Of a DNA stretch of 51,107 nucleotides, positions 1-8,623 are shown piece by piece. This DNA is from Pseudomonas japonica (GTDB taxonomy: Bacteria > Pseudomonadota > Gammaproteobacteria > Pseudomonadales > Pseudomonadaceae), in assembly GCF_013522925.1 (NCBI RefSeq), contig NZ_JAAMQU010000021.1, positions 1-51,107 of the forward strand, written 5' to 3'. The notes beneath the pieces are model-generated. The model was not told the DNA's origin and did not search any database. It was given only the letters and a program-made list of their open reading frames with translations. The translations under genes and the position numbers were made by a program. Positions within the stretch are counted from its first letter, which is position 1. The number at the start of each line of letters is the position of its first letter.

Positions 1-523
1 GCCCCCTCCGCCGCCAGCGCCAGAGGAGGACCCGGACGCCCTCAAGCCGCCACCCAAGCCGGTGGAAAAAAAGGTGGAGAAGCCCAAGCCAGTGCCCAAG
101 CCGCAGGCGGTGAAAAAGCCCGCAGCGCCGACGCCGCCCGCGCCAACCCCGGCGCCCGCCGCAGCCACGCCGCCAGCGCCGCCGGCTCCCACAACGGCCC
201 CCGCTGCTCCCGCCGCGCCTGTACCTGCGCCTGTGAAGGAAACCGCTGCGGTGTCTGGCCTGGCAAGCCTGGGCAATCCGCCGCCGGAGTACCCCTCGTT
301 GGCGCTACGGCGCAATTGGGAGGGCACCGTGGTGCTGCGCATTCAGGTGCTGGCCAATGGGCGTGCCGGGACGGTGGAGGTGACCCGCTCCAGTGGCAAG
401 CCTCAACTGGACGAAGCAGCGGTCGCTGCGGTGCGCAACTGGAAGTTCATTCCAGCCAGGCGCGGGGACACGCCCATCGACGGGTTCGCCACCCAGACCA
501 TCGACTTCAAATTGCCGCAATAA
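1..523 (+). CDS. tonB: TonB energy-transducer protein, 5'-truncated
   Basis: The frame is open from the first base of the window, so the N-terminal membrane anchor lies outside. The visible part begins with a long Pro/Lys/Glu-rich and then Pro/Ala-rich stretch, the rigid periplasm-spanning linker of TonB. It ends with a TonB C-terminal domain of about 90 residues, with signature pieces YPSLALRRNWEGTVVLRIQV, SSGKPQLDEAA and NWKFIPARR. TonB carries proton-motive energy from ExbB/ExbD in the inner membrane to outer-membrane receptors. exbB starts 31 bases downstream and a TonB-dependent receptor follows exbD, so this is probably a dedicated TonB for that receptor. A GTG at 62 is only an internal valine codon and not a credible start. 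Confidence 0.93.
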   Translation, partial: PPPPPAPEEDPDALKPPPKPVEKKVEKPKPVPKPQAVKKPAAPTPPAPTPAPAAATPPAPPAPTTAPAAPAAPVPAPVKETAAVSGLASLGNPPPEYPSLALRRNWEGTVVLRIQVLANGRAGTVEVTRSSGKPQLDEAAVAAVRNWKFIPARRGDTPIDGFATQTIDFKLPQ

Positions 524-554
524 CTCACACATTTCAGCTGTTACGAGGTAAGCC

Positions 555-1262
555 ATGAACGCATCACTGTCTGCAATGATTGTACCGGGCGTGCTTTGGG
601 CCTTGATCCTGTTCTCCGTGCTCAGCTGGGGGCTGTTGTTGGTGAAGTCCGCCCAATACTTGCGCCTCAAGTCGCAGAACCGTCAGTTCACCAAGGCGTT
701 CTGGACGGCGCCCGACCTGCTCACTGCCGCAGAGCACTCCAGCCAATACCCCGGCTCGCTGGCGCGCATCGCCAACAGCGGCTTCGAGGCCATGGCGGTG
801 GATGACAGCCCGCGCACCGCTCAGCAACTGGCTCACACGATCAACCGGCAGGACCGGCTCGAACGTAACCTGCGACAGCAGATCCAGCGGGAACGTCGAG
901 CGCTGGAAGTCGGCCAGGCCGTGCTGGCCAGTATTGGCAGCACGTCACCGTTCATTGGGTTGTTCGGAACGGTCTGGGGGATCATGGAAGCCCTGCAAAG
1001 CATCGGGGCCAGCGGCTCGGCCAGCCTGGAAACCGTCGCCGGCCCTATCGGCCATGCGCTGATCGCCACTGGGGTAGGGATCGCGGTCGCCGTGCCAGCG
1101 GTGCTCATTTACAACTTCTTCCTTCGACGTTTGAAGCTTGCCTTGGCAGACATGGACGACTTCGCCCATGACTTCGACAGCCTCGCCCAGCGCAGCGCCT
1201 TTGCCGTAACCCGCGAGCCCATCGCTCACAAGCATGCCCATGGCGTGCGGGAGGCAAGCTGA
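555..1262 (+). CDS. exbB: ExbB, TonB-system proton channel subunit
   Basis: This 235-residue protein belongs to the MotA/TolQ/ExbB proton-channel family. It has an N-terminal membrane helix at about residues 10-30 (PGVLWALILFSVLSWGLLLV), a cytoplasmic loop, and two further helices near 125-150 and 165-190. The second region carries the family signature SPFIGLFGTVWGIMEAL and the third GPIGHALIATGVGIAVAVPA. With ExbD it forms the inner-membrane motor that energises TonB. The ATG at 555 is preceded by the ribosome site ACGAGGT. It lies 31 bases after tonB and one base before exbD, so the three are surely co-transcribed. TolQ is the close alternative, but no tolR, tolA or tolB is nearby. Confidence 0.95.
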   Translation: MNASLSAMIVPGVLWALILFSVLSWGLLLVKSAQYLRLKSQNRQFTKAFWTAPDLLTAAEHSSQYPGSLARIANSGFEAMAVDDSPRTAQQLAHTINRQDRLERNLRQQIQRERRALEVGQAVLASIGSTSPFIGLFGTVWGIMEALQSIGASGSASLETVAGPIGHALIATGVGIAVAVPAVLIYNFFLRRLKLALADMDDFAHDFDSLAQRSAFAVTREPIAHKHAHGVREAS

Positions 1263-1263
1263 C

Positions 1264-1665
1264 ATGGCCTTCTCGACCCAGGACAGCGATGAAGTACTCA
1301 GCGAGATGAACGTCACCCCGCTGGTGGACGTGATGCTGGTGTTGCTGGTGGTGTTCATCGTTACCGCGCCGCTGATGACCAATGCCATCAAGGTGAACCT
1401 GCCCAAAACCGACGCCGTGGCGCCCGCCGAGAAAAAGGACCCGGTGGTGGTGAGCGTGGACCAGGACGGCAAGTTCTTCCTCGCCAAGGCCGAGGTTGCG
1501 CCCGAGTTGCTGGAAAAAAGCCTGCAGGACGTAAAAGCCAAGGACCCGGAGGTACGGGTGCAACTGCAGGCCGACACCAGCGTGAACTACGGCCAGGTGG
1601 CCAAGGCGATGGCTTCGATTGAGCGCTCCGGGATCACCCGCATCTCGGTGATGACCACGCGTTAA
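1264..1665 (+). CDS. exbD: ExbD, TonB-system stator subunit
   Basis: This 133-residue ExbD/TolR-family protein has a short cytoplasmic N-terminus and a single membrane helix at about residues 19-40. The helix contains the essential aspartate of the family (NVTPLVDVMLVLLVVF, D22). A periplasmic domain follows, ending SGITRISVMTTR. ExbD and ExbB together use the proton gradient to drive TonB. An in-frame ATG exists upstream at 1234, inside exbB. The ATG at 1264 is preferred because it gives the normal ExbD N-terminus and follows the exbB stop by one base. It is the last gene of the tonB-exbB-exbD unit. Confidence 0.95.
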   Translation: MAFSTQDSDEVLSEMNVTPLVDVMLVLLVVFIVTAPLMTNAIKVNLPKTDAVAPAEKKDPVVVSVDQDGKFFLAKAEVAPELLEKSLQDVKAKDPEVRVQLQADTSVNYGQVAKAMASIERSGITRISVMTTR

Positions 1666-1834
1666 GCCTTCGGGCAACCGTAACCCAGCAGCAACCCTGT
1701 GCGAGCCTTCCGGGCCTTGCAGGGGAGCGGCTTGTTTGAAGAAAGGAAATTTCCGGGGCCGGCAAAACCTACCCGGAGCAAACAGGGCTCACAAGGCCAT
1801 TTCAATCAACGTCTGAGAACAATCGGAAGTTAAC
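1666..1834 (+). other. Intergenic region between exbD and the TonB-dependent receptor gene
   Basis: These 169 bases hold the likely upstream region of the receptor gene. A perfect 10-bp palindrome GGAAATTTCC lies at 1745-1754, about 80 bases before the receptor start. The receptor ribosome site is GGAAG just before the ATG. I see no clear sigma-70 hexamers and no convincing terminator, so read-through from exbD is possible. Confidence 0.4.
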
Positions 1835-4546
1835 ATGTTGATGAGCTTTCCCGGGTTTACCCTCAAGCCTCTGGTCACCACCCTGCAACGGCATCGCATG
1901 GTGCCGGTTTACGTAATGGCCATGGGCATGGGCGGCGTTTATGCCGCTGACAGCACCGAAGAAACCAACAGCGCGCAAGCAGCGGTGATAGCGCCGGCGC
2001 CGGTGACCACCCAGCTGCAAAAGGTTGAAGTAACCGGCTCGGCCATTCGCCGGGTGGACGCCGAAACCGCTGTGCCGATCACCATCCTGCGTACCGCCGA
2101 CCTGGAAAAGCAGGGCGTGACCACCACCGCCGAATTGATGCAGCGGGTAACCGGCAGCAACTCCATCAGCAACTCCTCCGGCTCCGTGGGCGCTGCAACC
2201 GGTGGCGCCAGCTTCGCTGACATGCGTGGCATCGGCGCCAACAAAACCCTGATATTGCTTAACGGCCGGCGCCTGGCGAACAACGCCATGTCTGGCACCA
2301 CCTCTCAAGGCGGCGCTGTCGACCTCAACATGATCCCGTTCGCGGCCATCGACCGGGTAGAAATCCTGCGCGACGGCGCCTCGGCCCTGTATGGCACCGA
2401 CGCGATCGGCGGCGTGATCAACTTCATCACCAAGAAATCCCTCACCGACGGCACGCTCACCCTCGGCGGCGAAACCCCCACCCAGGATGGCGGCGGCGGC
2501 AGCAAGGACATCAGCGGCAGCTGGGGCTACGGTGACCTGGAGCAGGACCGGTTCAACGTGATGGGCGTGTTCAACTACCGTACGCAACAGAACCTGGACG
2601 CCAATGACCGGGGCTTCGACAAGGACTACGTGCCCGGCCGTGGCCTGGACAACACTTCTGGCACCTCTTTCCCTGCCAACTACAGCCAGAACGGCAATGC
2701 CACCAACCCCCTGGCGCCAGCGTGCAGTGGCGCCAACCAGATCGCCAGCGACGGCGTCTGCCGCTACAGCACGCGCAATTCCATCGACCTGCTGCCGCAA
2801 ACCGAAGCCACGTCCTTCTTTGGCAAGGCCACAGGCAAACTGGCAGACGACCATAACGTGACCCTGGATTACTTCTGGTCGCGCAATAACAACAGCACCA
2901 GCGTGGCGCCCGCGCCCTTGACCGGCCTTAGCTTGTCACCTACTTCGCCCTATTACCCGGGCAACGGCATCACACCCGCGCCAACGGACTTCGCCCTGGA
3001 CCCCACTCAGCCGGTGGATGTGAACTGGCGCGAGACCGCAGCCGGGGACCGCGAATCGAAGGACCAGAACACCAGCCAGCGCTTCCAGCTGACCTTCGAC
3101 GGCACGGTGGCGGGTTGGGACTATAACGTGGGCGCTGGTTACAACCAGAACCAGGTGTACAACAAGGTCACCAACGGCTACGTGAGCGACTCGGCCATGA
3201 TTGCCGGCCTGGACAGCGGGCTGCTCAACCCCTTCGGCCCTCAAAGCGACGCCGGCCAGGCGTACATCGACGCCAATACCTACCACGGGACCTATGCGGT
3301 TTCCACGGGGCGCGTGTCATCCATGGACGGCAAGCTCACCCGGGAAATCGGCGACTGGTTCGGCGCGGGCCCTGTCGGGCTGGCGTTGGGCGGTGAATAC
3401 CGCAAGGAGAAATTCCACGAAACGGTGGAAGACTTCGCAGGCGACCTTTCCAGCCTTGGCGTAGACCCGAACAGCTCGGTGTCGGGCGATCGCAGCATCA
3501 GCGCCGAATATGCCGAAATCAACGTACCGGTGTTCGACAGCCTGGAATTGTCCGCAGCGGTGCGGCACGACAAGTACAGCGACTTTGGCAGCACCACCAA
3601 CCCGAAGTACTCGTTCCGCTTCCAGCCTTTCAAGGAGCTGGTGATGCGCGGCGCCTACAGCGAGGGCTTCCGCGCGCCGTCGCTGTATGAGCTGAACAAC
3701 CCTACCTACACCACTTTCACCCAAGGTAACTACAACGACCCTCGCCTGTGCACGGGCGGTACGCTGCAACCGGGTGGCAACGGTGGCCGCGACTGCAATC
3801 AGCAGTTTCTCAACAACACGGGGGGCAACCAGGACCTTAAACCGGAAACCGCCCGTAACGTCACCGCAGGCTTCGTGTATCAACCGGTGCGCAATCTCTC
3901 GATGGGCCTGGACTTCTGGTGGATCAAGATCGCCGGGCAGATCGAAGAGTTTCCCGAGTCCGAAGTGTTCGCGCATCCCGAACTGTACGGCGATCGCATC
4001 GTACGGGCGGCGGATGGCTCTATCGACCACATCATCACGGGCCTGGCCAACCTGGGTAACGTGAAAACCAGCGGTGTGGACGTGAGCCTGAATTACCGCT
4101 TCCCGGCCACCCCGTTCGGCCAGTTTGGCGTGGACCTGCAAGGCACCTACGTCAGCCGCTACGACTACCAGCAAACGATCGATGGCGCCTACATCGACCG
4201 GGTGGGCGACTTCCAGGGCTACGGCGTGGCGGCCCGCTGGAAACACAACATCACCGGCTCCTGGACCTACGGGCCGGCGCGCGCTTCGATCACCAACCGC
4301 TACACCTCGGGCTACAACGACTACGACCGCACCACCAATGACCATGTGGCCTCGTACATGCTCTGGGACCTGGCCGCAGGCTACACCTTCGCCAAAACCC
4401 TGGACGTGGACGTGGGGGTGAAAAACATCCTCGACCGCGACCCGCCGTTCTCCAACCAGAACTACACGTTCCAGAGCGGCTACGACCCACGCTACACCGA
4501 CCCGCTGGGCCGCACGCTGTTCGCCCGCGCGACCTACCACTTCTGA
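1835..4546 (+). CDS. TonB-dependent outer-membrane receptor
   Basis: This 903-residue outer-membrane receptor has a signal region that seems to end at VYAA (about residue 38) and a TonB-box-like segment LQKVEVTGSAI near residue 65. The plug domain shows MRGIGANKTLILLNGRRL and DRVEILRDGASALYGTDAIGGVINFITKK. A 22-strand-type beta barrel ends RTLFARATYHF, with the usual C-terminal phenylalanine. The plug resembles the broad receptor class common in Xanthomonas, Shewanella and Caulobacter, which often takes up oligosaccharides, peptides or other non-siderophore compounds. Its place between tonB-exbBD and yejABEF suggests that its cargo is passed on to the Yej importer. The exact substrate cannot be read from the sequence. 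The start is supported by GGAAG five bases upstream. Confidence 0.93.
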   Translation: MLMSFPGFTLKPLVTTLQRHRMVPVYVMAMGMGGVYAADSTEETNSAQAAVIAPAPVTTQLQKVEVTGSAIRRVDAETAVPITILRTADLEKQGVTTTAELMQRVTGSNSISNSSGSVGAATGGASFADMRGIGANKTLILLNGRRLANNAMSGTTSQGGAVDLNMIPFAAIDRVEILRDGASALYGTDAIGGVINFITKKSLTDGTLTLGGETPTQDGGGGSKDISGSWGYGDLEQDRFNVMGVFNYRTQQNLDANDRGFDKDYVPGRGLDNTSGTSFPANYSQNGNATNPLAPACSGANQIASDGVCRYSTRNSIDLLPQTEATSFFGKATGKLADDHNVTLDYFWSRNNNSTSVAPAPLTGLSLSPTSPYYPGNGITPAPTDFALDPTQPVDVNWRETAAGDRESKDQNTSQRFQLTFDGTVAGWDYNVGAGYNQNQVYNKVTNGYVSDSAMIAGLDSGLLNPFGPQSDAGQAYIDANTYHGTYAVSTGRVSSMDGKLTREIGDWFGAGPVGLALGGEYRKEKFHETVEDFAGDLSSLGVDPNSSVSGDRSISAEYAEINVPVFDSLELSAAVRHDKYSDFGSTTNPKYSFRFQPFKELVMRGAYSEGFRAPSLYELNNPTYTTFTQGNYNDPRLCTGGTLQPGGNGGRDCNQQFLNNTGGNQDLKPETARNVTAGFVYQPVRNLSMGLDFWWIKIAGQIEEFPESEVFAHPELYGDRIVRAADGSIDHIITGLANLGNVKTSGVDVSLNYRFPATPFGQFGVDLQGTYVSRYDYQQTIDGAYIDRVGDFQGYGVAARWKHNITGSWTYGPARASITNRYTSGYNDYDRTTNDHVASYMLWDLAAGYTFAKTLDVDVGVKNILDRDPPFSNQNYTFQSGYDPRYTDPLGRTLFARATYHF

Positions 4547-4659
4547 AGCACCTCGGCGGGCTGCGCTCCGGCCCGCTCGATTGCCTGTATTCGGCATCCC
4601 TGGCCAGGCGGCCAGGTTTTTTTCAGGCGCTATGTGTGTGCGTTCGAGGACGTCCGGTT

Positions 4660-6534
4660 ATGCAACTGCACTTTGTTTTGCCGCGCTGGCTGTTGTTGGC
4701 AGCCGCGCTGTACCTGCACGTGTCGGGCGCCCAGGCGATGCCCGTGACAGCCATGACGGTGTATGGCGAGCCGCCTAAATACCCGCCCGGTTTTCAGCAC
4801 TTCGACTACGTGAACCCACAGGCCCCCAAAGGCGGCTCGCTGAGCCGCTCCGCCGAGGAGATCGCTCAATTCAATTACATCATGCCCACCAACGACCAGG
4901 GCACCGCAGTCAGCCAGGTGGACACTTGGCTGTATTCACCCTTGGCCTACCGCTCCCTGGACGAGCCTTACACGGTGTATGGGTTGGTTGCCGAAAAGAT
5001 GGAGCAGGATCCTGCGGGTATGTGGGTGCGCTTCTATCTGGACCCGCGTGCGCGGTTCCATGACGGCACGCCCGTTACCGCCCAGGACGTGGCGTATACC
5101 TTCAATCAGCTGATCACCAAGGCCAGCCTCAGCTATCGCCTGCTCTATGGCGATGTGGCCGACGTGGTGGTAGAGGGGCCGCGGCAGGTGCGCTTCAACT
5201 TCAAAAGCAACCTCAACCGCACCTTGCCGCTGGACCTGGCATCCATGCGAGTTTTGCCGGAACACTACTGGAAAGACCACGATTTTGCCGGCGGTGGCGG
5301 CTTCACTCCGCCGCTGGGCAGTGGCCCTTATCGCATCAGCCGGGTAGACCCGGGCCGCAGCATTACCTTCGAGCGGGTCAAGGATTGGTGGGCCAAAGAC
5401 CTGCCCGTGAGCCGTGGGATGTACAACTTCGACACCCTGACCGTGAATTTTTATGCTGACACCGAAGTGGCGCGCCAGCTGCTTCAAGCCCAGGCGTTCG
5501 ATTACAACCGCGAGTTTTCTTCCAGTGGCTACGTGGTGGGCTATGAAAGCCCTGCACTCGCAGACGGCCGCCTGCAACGGGCTATCCTGGCCAAGCTCCG
5601 GCCGGTGGCCGCGCAGGGCTTTGTGTTCAACCTGCAACGGCCGATCTTCCAGGACAGGCGGGTGCGCGAAGCCCTGACACTACTGTGGGATTTCGACTGG
5701 GCGAACCAGCACATGATGCGCGGCTTCTACCGGCGCCAGAGCAGCTACTTCCCCAAGAGTGAAATGGCGGCCACGCAATTGCCCGACGCCCAGGAGCTGG
5801 CGATCCTTGAACCACTGCGGGGGAAGATCCCCGACGAGGTGTTCACCCAGGTGTACCAGTCGCCTGCCACCGATGGCAGCGGGTACATCCGCGACAAACA
5901 GCTGCAAGCGCTCAAATTGCTCGCCGAGGCGGGCTGGCACCCGGATCACAATCGCCTGGTGAACGCCCAGGGCGAACAACTGAAGTTCACCTTCCTGGAC
6001 GGGCAGGGCGGCTTCGACCGGCTGGTGTTGCCCATGAAGCGCACCTTGGCGCAGATCGGCATCGAGCTGGAAATGCGCCGCATCGACGGCGCGCAGTACA
6101 ACAACCTGATGAATGCCCGCAACTACGACATGATCGTGGTGACTTTCCCGCGCAGCGGCGACCCGATCATTTCTCCCGGTCGCGAGCTCTACAACCTCTA
6201 CGGCTCGGCCAGCGCAACCCAACCCGGAAGCTCCAATTTCATGGTGTTGAAGGACCCCGCCGTGGACGCGCTGATCGACGGCCTGGTCAGCGCCACCAGC
6301 CGCAGCGACATGGTGCATCACGCCCGTGCCCTCGATCGGGTGCTGCAGTGGGGCTATTACGCCATCCAGAACTACTACAGCGAAGGCACCCCGGTGGCGT
6401 ACCTCAACCGGTTCGGCATGCCTGCCACGCCGCCTGCCTACGACGTGGGGCTGGACACCTGGTGGCAAGTGAGCGCTACCCCGCTGACCACCTTGCAAAT
6501 GAGCGCCCTGGCGCACAACTCGGAGGGGCACTGA
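4660..6534 (+). CDS. yejA: YejA-type periplasmic peptide-binding protein
   Basis: This 624-residue family-5 extracellular solute-binding protein is of the YejA/oligopeptide type. The signal peptide covers about residues 1-28 (RWLLLAAALYLHVSGAQA). Family features include VYGEPPKYPPGFQHFDYVNP near the mature N-terminus, HDGTPVTAQDVAYTFNQL and GSGPYRISRVDPGRSITFER. It would deliver peptides or peptide-like compounds to YejBEF. In E. coli the Yej system imports microcin C, and related Pseudomonas systems take up nucleoside-peptide antibiotics. The ATG at 4660 is chosen because GAGGA lies nine bases upstream; a GTG at 4636 would add eight residues without a ribosome site. It follows the receptor gene after 113 bases and precedes yejB by one base. 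Confidence 0.93.
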   Translation: MQLHFVLPRWLLLAAALYLHVSGAQAMPVTAMTVYGEPPKYPPGFQHFDYVNPQAPKGGSLSRSAEEIAQFNYIMPTNDQGTAVSQVDTWLYSPLAYRSLDEPYTVYGLVAEKMEQDPAGMWVRFYLDPRARFHDGTPVTAQDVAYTFNQLITKASLSYRLLYGDVADVVVEGPRQVRFNFKSNLNRTLPLDLASMRVLPEHYWKDHDFAGGGGFTPPLGSGPYRISRVDPGRSITFERVKDWWAKDLPVSRGMYNFDTLTVNFYADTEVARQLLQAQAFDYNREFSSSGYVVGYESPALADGRLQRAILAKLRPVAAQGFVFNLQRPIFQDRRVREALTLLWDFDWANQHMMRGFYRRQSSYFPKSEMAATQLPDAQELAILEPLRGKIPDEVFTQVYQSPATDGSGYIRDKQLQALKLLAEAGWHPDHNRLVNAQGEQLKFTFLDGQGGFDRLVLPMKRTLAQIGIELEMRRIDGAQYNNLMNARNYDMIVVTFPRSGDPIISPGRELYNLYGSASATQPGSSNFMVLKDPAVDALIDGLVSATSRSDMVHHARALDRVLQWGYYAIQNYYSEGTPVAYLNRFGMPATPPAYDVGLDTWWQVSATPLTTLQMSALAHNSEGH

Positions 6535-6535
6535 C

Positions 6536-7600
6536 ATGCCGCAGTACATCTTGCGTCGCCTGTTGCTCATCATTCCTACGCTGCTGTGCATCCTGGTCGT
6601 GAACTTTGTGATCGTCCAGGCCGCGCCCGGCGGGCCGGTGGATCAAGCCATCGCTCGCCTGCAGGGCGCCAGCAAGCAAGGCGTGGGCGGCGGTGGCGGC
6701 GAAATGGCCGGGGGAGGGGGCAGCCGCTCCAGCCAGGGCCTGGACCCCGCCCTGATCGAAGAAATCAAACGGCACTATGGTTTCGACAAGCCTATGCACG
6801 AGCGCCTGTGGCTGATGATCGAGCATTACGCCCGCCTGGATTTCGGCAACAGCTTCTTTCGTGGCGCGCCGGTGACCGAACTGATCGCGCAAAAGCTCCC
6901 CACCACGATATCGCTGGGCGTATGGGCCACGTTGATCACCTACCTGGTGTCGATCCCGCTTGGCATTCGCAAGGCGGTTCATCACGGCAGCCGGTTCGAC
7001 GTATGGACAAGCACGGCGATCATCATCGGCTATGCCATGCCGGCGTTTTTGTTCGCCATCCTGCTGATCGTGGTGTTCGCCGGCGGCAGTTACCTGAGCT
7101 GGTTTCCCGTGCAAGGGCTGGTGTCCGAGGGCTTCGATCAGTTGCCCTTCACCGGCAAGGTGCTGGATTACCTCTGGCACTTGGTACTGCCCGTAGGGGC
7201 ATTGGTGATCGGTGGTTTCGCCACGCTCACCATCATGACCAAGAACAGCTTCCTCAACGAAATCAGCCGGCAGTACGTGACTACCGCCAGGGCCAAGGGG
7301 CTTACTGAACGGCGCACGCTTTATGGCCACGTGTTTCGCAATGCCATGTTGCTGGTGCTGGCAGGCATCCCGCAGGCGCTGATCGACGTGTTTTTTGCGG
7401 GCTCGTTGCTGATCGAAACGCTGTTCAACCTCGACGGCCTGGGGCGCATGAGCTACGACGCAGCCGTGTCCCGGGACTACCCCGTGGTGTTCGGCACGCT
7501 GTTCCTGTTCACCCTGTTCGGGCTGCTGATCAAGCTGGTGGGCGACCTTTGCTACACGCTGGTGGACCCCCGTATCGACTTTGCCCGGAGGGCCGCCTGA
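6536..7600 (+). CDS. yejB: YejB-type peptide ABC transporter permease
   Basis: This 354-residue inner-membrane permease is of the oligopeptide/dipeptide type. It starts IPTLLCILVVNFVIVQAAPG, a typical first helix of YejB. A Gly/Ser-rich periplasmic stretch follows at about residues 45-65, then RHYGFDKPMHERLWL. The EAA-type loop contacting the ATPase is NEISRQYVTTARAKGL. It ends YTLVDPRIDF, as in E. coli YejB. It pairs with YejE to form the channel. The start is one base after the yejA stop and the stop overlaps the yejE start by one base, so translation is probably coupled. Confidence 0.95.
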   Translation: MPQYILRRLLLIIPTLLCILVVNFVIVQAAPGGPVDQAIARLQGASKQGVGGGGGEMAGGGGSRSSQGLDPALIEEIKRHYGFDKPMHERLWLMIEHYARLDFGNSFFRGAPVTELIAQKLPTTISLGVWATLITYLVSIPLGIRKAVHHGSRFDVWTSTAIIIGYAMPAFLFAILLIVVFAGGSYLSWFPVQGLVSEGFDQLPFTGKVLDYLWHLVLPVGALVIGGFATLTIMTKNSFLNEISRQYVTTARAKGLTERRTLYGHVFRNAMLLVLAGIPQALIDVFFAGSLLIETLFNLDGLGRMSYDAAVSRDYPVVFGTLFLFTLFGLLIKLVGDLCYTLVDPRIDFARRAA

Positions 7601-8622
7601 TGTTCTCGCTTTCCCCCTTGGGTAAACGCCGCCTTCAGGCGTTCAAGGCCAACCGCCGGGGCTGGTGGTCGCTTTGGCTGTTCCTGGGCCTGTTGCTGCT
7701 GTGCCTGTGCGCGGAGTTGCTGGCTAACGACAAGCCGTTGCTGGTGAGCTACGAGGGGCAATGGTACATGCCCTTTCTTCATACCTACCAAGAGACCGAT
7801 TTTGGCGGCGAACTGCCATTCGAGCCGGATTACACCAGCCAGTACGTGCGCCAACTGATTGCCAGCAAACACGGCTGGATGCTGTTTCCGCCCATCCCGT
7901 TCGGGCCCGAATCGGTGAACTGGGACCTCACCGCGCCTTCGCCCAGCCCGCCCAGCGCACAGAACTGGCTGGGCACCGACGACCAGGCGCGGGATGTGCT
8001 GGCCCGCGCCTTGTATGGCGCGCGGGTGTCGATCCTCTTTGCATTGTTGTTGACCTTTATCAGCACAGTGATCGGCGTGTTCGCCGGTGCGATCCAGGGG
8101 TACTACGGCGGGGTGGTGGACCTTGTCGGGCAGCGGCTACAGGAAATCTGGGCGGGCCTGCCGGTGCTGTACCTGTTGATCATCCTGTCCGGGTTTGTGG
8201 TCCCCAGTTTCTGGTGGCTGCTGGGGATCATGGCGTTGTTCTCCTGGCTCGGCCTGGTAGACGTAGTGCGGGCGGAGTTTCTGCGTGGGCGCAACCTGGA
8301 ATACGTGAAAGCCGCCCGGGCGCTGGGTTTGACCGATGGCGCGCTGATGCGCCGGCACATCCTGCCTAACGCCATGACCAGCACCTTGACGTACCTGCCG
8401 TTTATTGTGACTGGCGCCATTTCTACGCTCACCGCGCTGGATTTCCTCGGCTTCGGCATGCCAGCGGGCACGGCGTCGCTGGGGGAGTTGGTGGGCGAAG
8501 CCAAGCAGAACCTGCAGGCACCCTGGCTGGGCCTTACAGCGTTTTGCGTATTGGCGCTGATTTTGTCCCTGCTGGTGTTCATCGGCGAAGCCTGCCGCGA
8601 CGCGTTCGACCCAAGGAGCTGA
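7600..8622 (+). CDS. yejE: YejE-type peptide ABC transporter permease
   Basis: This 340-residue inner-membrane permease is the second channel subunit. Its N-terminus LSPLGKRRLQAFKANRRG is typical of YejE, as is the long periplasmic loop with SYEGQWYMPFLHTYQETDFG and LGTDDQARDVLARALYGARV. The ATPase-contact loop is RNLEYVKAARALGLTDG. The ATG at 7600 overlaps the yejB stop (TGATG) and follows the ribosome site CCGGAGGG. A GTG-type start at 7549 would run back into yejB and is rejected. yejF begins one base after the stop. This and the other Yej genes look intact. Confidence 0.95.
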   Translation: MFSLSPLGKRRLQAFKANRRGWWSLWLFLGLLLLCLCAELLANDKPLLVSYEGQWYMPFLHTYQETDFGGELPFEPDYTSQYVRQLIASKHGWMLFPPIPFGPESVNWDLTAPSPSPPSAQNWLGTDDQARDVLARALYGARVSILFALLLTFISTVIGVFAGAIQGYYGGVVDLVGQRLQEIWAGLPVLYLLIILSGFVVPSFWWLLGIMALFSWLGLVDVVRAEFLRGRNLEYVKAARALGLTDGALMRRHILPNAMTSTLTYLPFIVTGAISTLTALDFLGFGMPAGTASLGELVGEAKQNLQAPWLGLTAFCVLALILSLLVFIGEACRDAFDPRS

Positions 8623-8623
8623 C

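Noticed and set aside
3317..4597. A 426-codon - strand open frame inside the receptor gene
   Set aside because: It is a shadow of the TonB-dependent receptor with low-complexity Val/Ala/Arg-rich sequence.
6665..6735. Gly/Ser-rich stretch in YejB taken as an unusual insertion
   Set aside because: YejB of E. coli has a similar low-complexity segment at this place, so it is normal for the family.
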